Source of the DNA: Rivularia sp. MS3 | GTDB lineage: Bacteria > Cyanobacteriota > Cyanobacteriia > Cyanobacteriales > Nostocaceae | Direction: 5' to 3' | Assembly (NCBI GenBank): GCA_019192545.1 | Contig: JAHCMI010000081.1 | Coordinates: 1 to 41,048 of the forward strand | DNA: 41,048 bases | Part shown: positions 1 to 6,113 of the stretch, one piece after another | Layout of the letters: each line of letters starts with the position of its first letter | Position numbering within the stretch: the stretch's first letter is position 1 | Notes under the pieces: generated by a model | The model's input: the letters and a program-made list of their open reading frames with translations, nothing else | What the model was told of the DNA's origin: nothing | Databases searched by the model: none | Position numbers and translations under genes: made by a program

Positions 1-510
1 CTTTACCGGCATAAATTTTGTTTTTACCACCTAAAGCTTTTATGTTATCGTTACCATCACCTGCTTTGATAGTGTTAGAAGCAGCGGTTGCTTCAATAGT
101 GTCATTACCCGAGCCTGCATTGATAGTGTTAGAAGCTCCGGTTGCTTTAATATTGTCGTTACCGGAGCCTGCATTGATAGTGTTAGAGGCTCCGGTTGCT
201 TTAATAGTGTCGCTACCCCAACCTGCATGAATTGTGTTTTTAATACCTCCAACAGTAATTTTATCAGCGTGTCCATCGTCATTGGCATCTATGGTGTTCC
301 AACCACCACCAGCATTAATTGTGTCTCTACCTCTACCAGCATAAATTTTGTTTTTACCACCTAAAGCTTTGATGGTATCGTTCCCATCTCCTGCTTTGAT
401 AGTGTTAGAAGCAGCGGTAGCTTCAATAGTGTCATTACCCGAGCCTGCATCAATTGTGTTAGAAGCTCCGGTTGCTTTTATCCTATCGTTACCACTTCCA
501 GCGTAGATTT
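1..510 (-). repeat. Higher-order repeat inside the RTX gene: 54-bp unit and 330-bp period
   Basis: The 54-bp units (18 residues) are themselves arranged in a larger repeat. The segment beginning ATAAATTTTGTTTTTACCAC occurs at 11 and again at 341, and about 150 bp after each copy is nearly identical. The period is therefore 330 bp (110 residues). The middle of each period holds a divergent unit that includes DANDDGHADKI. This points to recent block duplication within the gene. Confidence 0.8.
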
Positions 511-793
511 TGTTAGAAACTCCCAAAGCATCGATATAGTCATTACCGCTACCACCATCAAGCTTAGCTTCTCCCGATATAGAATAAAGCTTATCGTTAC
601 CGTCACCACCGTAAAGTTCGGCTTTTAAAGCATAAGCTCTTAAAGTATCGTTTCCTCCACGTCCATAAGCTTTACCCCAAACGTATACATTTAAAGTATT
701 ATTACCGTTATTACCGTATTTGTTTGGGTCTATTGCTTTTACTAGGCTTTTTCCTGCATCTACGAATGTGTCAACTACGCTTTTCTTACCCAT
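1..793 (-). CDS. RTX-type calcium-binding repeat protein, 5' part only (runs off the left edge)
   Basis: An open minus-strand frame starts at ATG 793-791 and has no stop before base 1, so only the first 264 residues are visible. The start is supported by GGAG about 8 bases upstream. After a short non-repetitive lead (MGKKSVVDTFVDAG), the protein is almost wholly GGxGxDxI/L-type motifs such as YGGDGNDKLYS, AGSGNDTIEA and AGRGRDTINA. They alternate with xxASNTI segments to make an 18-residue unit (54 bp). Such nonapeptides form Ca2+-binding parallel beta-rolls in type I-secreted proteins. There is no Sec signal peptide, which fits type I secretion, but no exporter gene is in the window. The HlyC-like gene lies 63 bp upstream on the same strand, so the two are probably co-transcribed and the RTX protein is the obvious candidate substrate (inference). 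No hydrophobic pore-forming region is visible in this part, so calling it a toxin is not supported. Confidence 0.85.
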   Translation of the reverse strand, partial: MGKKSVVDTFVDAGKSLVKAIDPNKYGNNGNNTLNVYVWGKAYGRGGNDTLRAYALKAELYGGDGNDKLYSISGEAKLDGGSGNDYIDALGVSNKIYAGSGNDRIKATGASNTIDAGSGNDTIEATAASNTIKAGDGNDTIKALGGKNKIYAGRGRDTINAGGGWNTIDANDDGHADKITVGGIKNTIHAGWGSDTIKATGASNTINAGSGNDNIKATGASNTINAGSGNDTIEATAASNTIKAGDGNDNIKALGGKNKIYAGK

Positions 794-856
794 GATGAAT
801 CTCCAAGTTTATAAAAAAAATGAATTAAAACGAAGTATTTAAATGAAATGAAAAAT

Positions 857-1447
857 TTAAACAGTCCAACGAGAAATAGAGCGAAAACTGCCATCGGGAC
901 GAATTTTAAAAGACTTTGCTGGCGTTCCTTTTGGTAAGATATTGGAGCGTAAATCTTTGACAATTAAGCGAGCGTGACCGAAGGGAGCAACGAATTCGGG
1001 GAACCATAAGTTATTTCCACCAACCCATTCATCAAGGCTTAAAACATATTCCCCAGTGCTATATTTTTCTTCTACTTCATCGCTCAGCCAAGCCCAATTT
1101 ACGAATCCGATGGGATTACCATTGATTTCGTAATAGCGGAATTGGTTATGAATTAAACTTGGAATAAATCTTTCTGTAATATCTGCAATTTGGTATTGAC
1201 GATGTAACTGCGAACTTCCCATTAAATGAGTTATGGAACCGATTAATTGCAAACGCTGCTGAACTGATAATAATGGTGCTGTTTGTTCTTGTTCGCTTTC
1301 TTTAGAAAGATAATCAGAATTTTCGTTATCTATATTTATGATTTCTAACTGTTCTTCTCTTAATAATTGCATTTTTTTGTGGAGACAAATTAATTTCGAT
1401 AATTCATTTAAACCAATTAATTTCGAGAATGACATTGAAAATTTCAC
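857..1447 (-). CDS. HlyC-like toxin-activating lysine acyltransferase
   Basis: This 196-residue protein matches the HlyC/ApxC family, which transfers a fatty acyl chain from acyl-ACP to internal lysines of RTX proteins in the cytoplasm. The diagnostic segments are GSSQLHRQY (His82 aligns with catalytic His23 of HlyC), GFVNWAWLS (HlyC has YCSWANLS) and DEWVGGNNLWFPEFVAPFG (HlyC has EDWTSGDRKWFIDWIAPFG). The catalytic Asp92 of HlyC is replaced by Glu151 here, a conservative change. The first 65 residues have no counterpart in HlyC and include a Gln/Glu-rich stretch. The start is uncertain: GTG 1447 lies in a small hairpin (TTTCAC/GTGAAA) without a Shine-Dalgarno sequence, and ATG 1435 or ATG 1372 are alternatives. 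The gene sits just upstream of the RTX repeat gene, the classic hlyC-hlyA order. A single copy of the GATATCAACTTT-type box lies at 1453-1465. Confidence 0.85.
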   Translation of the reverse strand: MKFSMSFSKLIGLNELSKLICLHKKMQLLREEQLEIINIDNENSDYLSKESEQEQTAPLLSVQQRLQLIGSITHLMGSSQLHRQYQIADITERFIPSLIHNQFRYYEINGNPIGFVNWAWLSDEVEEKYSTGEYVLSLDEWVGGNNLWFPEFVAPFGHARLIVKDLRSNILPKGTPAKSFKIRPDGSFRSISRWTV

Positions 1448-1599
1448 GGGGTGAAAGTTGATATGTAAATAAAGGCTTTATGAATTACGGGTACAATAAT
1501 TCTGGTTTTTTATGAAGATACATTCGTTTATTGGCGGAAAATTAAGCTGTATCAAGTTTTTTTGATTAAAAATTTCAGGTGAGTCCAACATACCCAAAC

Positions 1600-1660
1600 C
1601 CTCACCCCGTCCTAACAGAAACCCCTCTCCCTTGTTAAGGAGAGGGGAAGGGGAATAGTT
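1600..1660. repeat. Dispersed GC-rich palindrome (CCCCTCTCC...GGAGAGGGG family)
   Basis: CCCTCACCCCGTCCTAACAG is followed by CCCCTCTCCC and, after a short AT loop (TTGTTAA), by GGAGAGGGGAAGGGG, which can fold into a strong hairpin. The same family appears at 26660-26757 and in a disrupted form at 40180-40440. These are dispersed intergenic palindromes, not a gene-specific terminator. Confidence 0.75.
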
Positions 1661-1776
1661 TCATTTATTGCTCAAGTGTAAAAACCGCTGTAATTACTGT
1701 TTCGTTGAAATGCTATCTAGATTCAGCAGTGCATTTTTGATAAAAACTGACAAGCTATTATGAAGCGGCTAGGAAA

Positions 1777-1842
1777 GATATCAACTTTTATCAACTTTTA
1801 TCAACTTTACATAAGTTAACAGAGAAAGATATCAACTTTTAT
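1777..1842 (+). promoter_or_regulatory. Tandem 10-bp direct repeat box (three units plus one)
   Basis: GATA is followed by TCAACTTTTA, TCAACTTTTA and TCAACTTTAC, with exact 10-bp spacing at 1781, 1791 and 1801. A further GATATCAACTTTTA lies at 1828-1841. The array ends about 120 bp before the ATG at 1961. Spacing close to one helical turn suggests cooperative protein binding on one DNA face (inference). The 5' flank GGAAAGATATCAAC is shared with the box at 27655-27687 read on the minus strand. Confidence 0.6.
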
Positions 1843-1960
1843 ATATTTGCAGTTACAAAAATGCCGCTTAAGATAGTTGACAGAAAGGAAAACAGCTTAC
1901 TAAGAAGCTAAATCCTTAAATAAATCTAAATTTTTACTCGATCGGTATTGGAGAAAAATT

Positions 1961-2128
1961 ATGTCTTATAAAGACGATTATGGTTCGGGAATGGGAAATG
2001 AGGAATTATTTAAGATGCTATCGAGCGAATCTTACGAGCAATTAGTAGATAGGTTACTCAAAAAATGGCTTGAGTCGCTGTATCAAAAGACGGATGTTTC
2101 AGGTGATTTGTTGGAAGGGGAGAGGTAA
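1961..2128 (+). CDS. Small protein with the SESYxxLxxRxxKKxLxSLY motif (paralogue 1)
   Basis: An ATG at 1961 opens a 55-codon frame ending TAA at 2126-2128. GGAG lies about 8 bases upstream (ATTGGAGAAAAATT). The protein starts MSYKDDYGSGMGNEEL and carries SSESYEQLVDRLLKKWLESL, which is clearly related to SNESYDELMNRFMKKRLDSL in the gene at 5704. Two related small genes, each preceded by the same kind of repeat box, support this being a real gene. The motif segment looks like an amphipathic helix pair. The function is unknown, and no membrane segment or signal is visible. Position between the acyltransferase and the TPR-CHAT gene suggests a role with the neighbouring secreted or caspase-like proteins, but that is only context. 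Confidence 0.7.
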   Translation: MSYKDDYGSGMGNEELFKMLSSESYEQLVDRLLKKWLESLYQKTDVSGDLLEGER

Positions 2129-2577
2129 TATTTATGGGGAAGGTTAAAGGTTAAAGGTCAAAGGTTAAAGAATCATAGGTTCGGTTGCTCGATTAATATC
2201 CTAACCTAATTACCTATTGCGATATAACCGCAGAGGACGCAAAGGACACAGAGGAAGGAGAATAGGGAGAGGTTATTTGTTTTTTGAGATAAGTGAATGG
2301 TGCGTAACGGCATTTTCAAAAATATAGTTTATGTTGATAAATAATTCAAGCCGTTACACACCCTACGAATATTGCGATATAACCGCAGAGGACACAAAGA
2401 ACGCAGAGGAAGGAGAATTAGGAGAGGTTATTTGTTTTTAGAGATAAGTGAATGGTGCGTAACGGCATTTCCAAAAATATAGTTTATATTGAGAAATAAT
2501 TCGAGCCGTTACACACCCTACAATTTAAATCTTTGACCTTTGACCTTTAACCTTTAACCTTTAACCTTTTACCTATA
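2129..2577. repeat. Two tandem intergenic repeats bracketed by inverted heptamer arrays
   Basis: No gene is seen. An array of AGGTTAA/AGGTCAA-type heptamers at 2140-2170 is matched by the reverse-complement array (CTTTGACCTTTAACC type) at 2531-2573. Between them a 155-bp element is duplicated in tandem (2216-2370 and 2371-2521, with a few differences). Each copy contains CCGCAGAGGACGCAAAGGA (a motif also found at 6046-6075) and a MITE-like segment with near-perfect inverted ends GTGCGTAACGGC / GCCGTTACACAC. The bracketing arrays could pair into a roughly 30-bp stem between two convergent genes. Confidence 0.85.
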
Positions 2578-5139
2578 TTATTGCCAATTACCGACTAAAA
2601 TAAATGGCGACCAGTAATAAGGATGTTTGTATTTAGGATTTTTGAGCAGAGATAGTTGTGCTTGACGCAATGCTTGGGCTTTATTTACGTTTGTTTGAGT
2701 AAGATTACGATAAAATTGCGTCATCATTTCAGATGTTGAATTATCTCGTACCGACCACAAGGTTGCAATGGTGCTTCTGGCTCCGGAGCGGACGGCTATT
2801 CCGGCTAATCCTAAAATGGCTCGTTCGTCTCCTTTTGCTGTTTTACAAGCACTCAATACTAATAGTTCTATTGCTTCTTTGTCGTTATTTTTTTGCAGTA
2901 ATTGATTAAAGTCATTAACTTGAATTTTATCATCCCAAGTTAATACAAAGGTGTCTTTTGCTTTGGAGCTAAACTGACCGTGGGTAGCAAAATGAATTAC
3001 GGAAAATGGAATGTTTTTAATTTGTTTTCCGATAATATCTTTGGAAAATCTTTCATTTAATAAGGTTTTACTGGGGACAATTTGATTGATTTGTTTAATT
3101 TCTCTTTCCACACCAGGTAATGCTGAAAAACCTTGACGAGAAACTGCTAAACCTGCGGTTAAAGTATTACGTTTCTCGAAAGAAATCGGACTTACTGGTA
3201 GAAGCTGCAATCCGGGAGTTAAAGCAATATTGTATTTCTCGATTAAATATTTTTCACCGTCGTGAAGAACTCCCATTGGTAAACTGCGTAAGCGTCCATC
3301 AAGAACAAATACTAATGTTTTGATGTTTTGTTGTTGTAAATCTTTTTCTGCGGGACGTATTAATAAATCGTAGATTTTTTGAGCGGATGGTAGTATATCC
3401 GTTGACTTGAAAACTGGATTTAAATATTGTCGTACTTCTTGAAATACTTTTATTCTTTCTTGTGAATTAAGTTTTGTACCGTAATGTTTTAAAGGTTTTC
3501 CAGGAAGGGAAATAATTACTTCTAAACTGTTGTCGAGAATAATTGGATAAATTACTGCTGCTTCTGTATCAATATTGTCAATATTTTGCTTTCTTGCTGT
3601 CAAACAAGCTGCTCTGAAAAAGTTTTCTAGTTCTCGTTGCTGCAATCCTTCAATTGTTAATCTGGATTTTTCAAGATATTGCTGCTTTTTTTCTGGGGGA
3701 AGTTTATCTACATCTTGTACAAGTAATTCTACTAATTGACGATATACGGGTTCAACTCGTTTGCGGAAAGAAAACTGCATATCGGAGTTTTCCGAATTGA
3801 CTGCAACTAAGTCACGACGTAATGATTCTATACCTTTGACAGCTTGCGAATAAGCGGCGATCGCCTTATCTTTTTTTCCTTGGGATTTAAGTATGCGTGC
3901 TTGCTGCCAGCGTAACATGGGGATGGTTTCTGTAGCTTGTAAATCTTGAGCTATGGTAAGTGCTTGATTGGTTAATTGCAGTGCTTGTGTTGGTTGTTTG
4001 TTTTGTTCGTAGAGATATCCTAATTCTCCTAAAGCGTAAGATTGAGCTTTGAAGTCTTTTAGTTGCTTTGCTTGTTTTATGGCTGAAGCCAATATTTCTG
4101 CTAGTTGGCGATCGCTGATATTTGGTACTTTGTTTTTTATATTAATTAAGTTCTCAACAAAGTTTACTTGAGCGTATATTTTAGTACGGCTAGGAGGTAG
4201 TTTGATAAAAATACTTTGTATTTGGGGTATTAATGTATAAGCTTTTGGAGTTTGTTCTGTTTTTATAAATAGACTCAATTGATTAATTTGTGCTTGTAGT
4301 TTTAATAGAGATGAGTTTGAATTTTCTATTGCTTGTTGATAATATTTTTCTGCTTGCTGAAAATCTTCTCTCGCTCTTGCTGTATTGCCCAATCTTAAGT
4401 AAATTTCTTCTATTTGGGCAAAATTAATATCTTCAGCAATCTCTAAACTTCCAGATAAAACATTTTGGGATTCTTCTAAATCTCCGACTACTTCTAAAGC
4501 TACACCTAAACTAAGTAAAGTTTTGGCTTTGATTGATAAATCTGGTAATGTCTGAATATTTTGATTAACCTGCTCTAAAATATCCCGCGAGCGGCGGTAA
4601 AATCCTAAATTTTGTAATGCTTGAGCTTGGTTTATTTGACTTAAAACAATACCTTGAGTATCTTTTAGAGATTTATATATAGATTCCGCTTGCTTCCAAG
4701 TTTCTAAAGCAGCTTGAGTATTACCCGTATTAAGTTGGTACCGAGCTTGAGTATTGAGGATTTGAGCGTAAAGGAATCTATCGTTAACAGTTTCCGCTAA
4801 CTTTAAGGATTGAGAGATTGCATTATTTGCTGCTTTCCATTTACCCAAATCTTGATAAACAATCGCTAAATATCTGTAAGCTAAAGCTTCCCTTCGTTTT
4901 TCTTTCTTCAGCGAATAATTATTAACAGTTTGTTCCCATATTTCTGCTGCTGCTGCAAAATTTCCTTCGTTATATAATTGCTTGCCTTTATTTAATAGAG
5001 TCAGGGAAGAATTGATATTTTTAGATTGTGTCGAAATAGAATTAACGGGAATTACTGAACGTGCATTTACTATTGGTACGAAGCTTATAACTACAAGAAA
5101 GCTTAATAACCCTAAAATTAAATTTCGTTTAATACTCAC
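2578..5139 (-). CDS. Secreted TPR-CHAT domain (caspase-like) protein
   Basis: This 853-residue protein starts with a Sec-type signal peptide (about residues 1-26, ending IVNA). A long alpha-helical region of tetratricopeptide repeats follows (about 45-460, for example AAAAEIWEQTVNNY and ALAYRYLAIVYQDLGKW). The C-terminal CHAT domain (about 560-853) belongs to the caspase/HetF-related peptidase superfamily. The catalytic pair is visible: His720 in HFATHGQF and Cys765 in LVLSACKTAKG. The ending YYWSPFILVGNW is typical of this family. The enzyme is predicted to cleave proteins outside the cytoplasm. The start is GTG 5139 with a weak ribosome site. In cyanobacteria such genes often stand near TPS haemagglutinin-type genes, and one lies upstream at 6114-9098. 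The substrate is unknown. Confidence 0.92.
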   Translation of the reverse strand: MSIKRNLILGLLSFLVVISFVPIVNARSVIPVNSISTQSKNINSSLTLLNKGKQLYNEGNFAAAAEIWEQTVNNYSLKKEKRREALAYRYLAIVYQDLGKWKAANNAISQSLKLAETVNDRFLYAQILNTQARYQLNTGNTQAALETWKQAESIYKSLKDTQGIVLSQINQAQALQNLGFYRRSRDILEQVNQNIQTLPDLSIKAKTLLSLGVALEVVGDLEESQNVLSGSLEIAEDINFAQIEEIYLRLGNTARAREDFQQAEKYYQQAIENSNSSLLKLQAQINQLSLFIKTEQTPKAYTLIPQIQSIFIKLPPSRTKIYAQVNFVENLINIKNKVPNISDRQLAEILASAIKQAKQLKDFKAQSYALGELGYLYEQNKQPTQALQLTNQALTIAQDLQATETIPMLRWQQARILKSQGKKDKAIAAYSQAVKGIESLRRDLVAVNSENSDMQFSFRKRVEPVYRQLVELLVQDVDKLPPEKKQQYLEKSRLTIEGLQQRELENFFRAACLTARKQNIDNIDTEAAVIYPIILDNSLEVIISLPGKPLKHYGTKLNSQERIKVFQEVRQYLNPVFKSTDILPSAQKIYDLLIRPAEKDLQQQNIKTLVFVLDGRLRSLPMGVLHDGEKYLIEKYNIALTPGLQLLPVSPISFEKRNTLTAGLAVSRQGFSALPGVEREIKQINQIVPSKTLLNERFSKDIIGKQIKNIPFSVIHFATHGQFSSKAKDTFVLTWDDKIQVNDFNQLLQKNNDKEAIELLVLSACKTAKGDERAILGLAGIAVRSGARSTIATLWSVRDNSTSEMMTQFYRNLTQTNVNKAQALRQAQLSLLKNPKYKHPYYWSPFILVGNWQ

Positions 5140-5703
5140 TGCGGCTTAGTTGTTTTTTATACTATTACGTCAAGGTTGTATCTAATTTTAGAAGGGATGT
5201 CAATATCATCATTTAACCAAATCAATTATCTTTATCAATTATACAGTTATAGCAATTAGATATAAATTGTAAAAATTGAAATATGAAAAATACAGTTTTT
5301 ACTGTGTTTATAGATTTGATAGATGATTTGGTATTGCTATATATAAACCTGTAAAACTTAGAAGTATTACCATCAAAAGTTTTTTTGTAATAGCCATTGT
5401 AAAAATATCAACTTTTATCACTTTTTATGAACTATTGGGGTATATTAACTTTATTTACAATAAAAATATATCAACTTTTATGTATTTTAAAATATGTCAT
5501 GAATAGTTAATCTAATTATCAGATAGATAAAAAATTTAAAATCTTACCGAGGGCAAATGCAAGCTAAAGCGATTTTCACTTTTACATAAACGCATTTTTG
5601 TAGTGCTGGCTTATATATAGCTTCTTGCATATCAATAATATGTTTTATATTGCAATATGCTGAGAATCGCGATACTACGTTGTTTTCTATAAACAAGGAA
5701 GCT
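5140..5703. other. Divergent intergenic region with repeat boxes
   Basis: No gene is seen between the TPR-CHAT start and the small gene at 5704. The stretch is very AT-rich. It holds copies of the TCAACTTTTA-type box at 5406-5427 (two units, the second degenerate) and 5468-5480 (one unit), both pointing towards 5704. It also holds an imperfect inverted pair, TTATAGCAAT near 5247 and ATTGCTATA near 5333. Confidence 0.6.
5406..5480 (+). promoter_or_regulatory. TCAACTTTTA-type boxes upstream of the second small gene
   Basis: TATCAACTTTTATCACTTTT at 5406 gives two units 10 bp apart, and ATATCAACTTTTA at 5468-5480 gives a third. The boxes end about 220 bp before the ATG at 5704 and have the same orientation relative to the gene as the other box sites in the window. 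Confidence 0.5.
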
Positions 5704-5886
5704 ATGGGTATCAACGAAGATCGAGAAAAACTGTTGCAAGAATTATCAAATGAATCCTACGACGAGTTAATGAATAGGTTTATGAAAAAGCGACTTGATT
5801 CACTCTATAGTCAGATTGAAGATTTAAAACAAAGGCATTCCCCTTATATTTTAGGGATTAAGATGTCATCGCGAATCAAGCGTTAA
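5704..5886 (+). CDS. Small protein with the SESYxxLxxRxxKKxLxSLY motif (paralogue 2)
   Basis: The frame is open from 5650, but ATG 5704 is preferred because AAGGA lies 5 bases upstream and because the protein then starts MGINEDREKLL, like the internal MGNEEL of the paralogue at 1961. The 60-residue product carries SNESYDELMNRFMKKRLDSL followed by YSQIEDLKQRHSP. It ends in a basic tail (KMSSRIKR) not found in paralogue 1. It has no membrane segment, signal peptide or known domain. It lies between the divergent TPR-CHAT gene and the convergent TPS exoprotein gene. Function unknown. Confidence 0.65.
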   Translation: MGINEDREKLLQELSNESYDELMNRFMKKRLDSLYSQIEDLKQRHSPYILGIKMSSRIKR

Positions 5887-5943
5887 TTTAAGATTAATGT
5901 TTGACTCGCGATGATGTTGAATGGTTTGTTTGTGTGGAAATTT

Positions 5944-6080
5944 ATGGAGACGGGGCGCAGTGCTACGTCTCTACAACGGGTTGGCATTAATAAAAGAAAT
6001 AAATCGCAATCGATATCAAATTCGGTTAAACCGGATGGTATAAAAAACCGCAGAGAACGCAAAGAGCGCAGAGGAAGAGG
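5944..6080. repeat. Intergenic repeats between convergent genes
   Basis: Two dispersed repeat motifs lie here. One is GAGACGGGGCGCAGTGCTAC followed by GTCTCTAC (5947-5973), an imperfect palindrome. The other is AACCGCAGAGAACGCAAAGA (6046 onward), a degenerate copy of the motif in the tandem element at 2216-2521. Short frames across this region have repeat-derived translations and are not genes. Confidence 0.6.
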
Positions 6081-6113
6081 AAGAGAGAGGAAAAACTTCA
6101 TTAGTTATTACTA

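Larger units (their letters stand above)
1448..1960. other. Intergenic region with palindrome and tandem 10-bp boxes
   Basis: No gene is seen. The stretch holds a palindromic repeat at 1600-1660 (CCCTCTCCCTTGTTAAGGAGAGGGG type), and boxes of the TCAACTTTTA repeat at 1453-1465 (facing the acyltransferase gene) and 1777-1842 (facing the small gene at 1961). The divergent promoters of the two genes must lie here. Confidence 0.7.

Noticed and set aside
18-288. Frames on both strands across the repeat region at the left edge (LIVLEAPVALI and LKQPELLTLSMQ repeats)
   Set aside because: They are other-frame readings of the 54-bp RTX units. The GNDTI frame on the minus strand is the real one.
1-600. 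CRISPR-like pattern of regular repeats
   Set aside because: There are no unique spacers. The repeats encode GGxGxDx motifs in frame, so they are a protein repeat.
1777-1842. DnaA boxes or iterons of a replication origin
   Set aside because: TTATCAAC differs from the TTATCCACA consensus, and similar sites are scattered in front of separate genes. No dnaA, dnaN or rep gene is seen.
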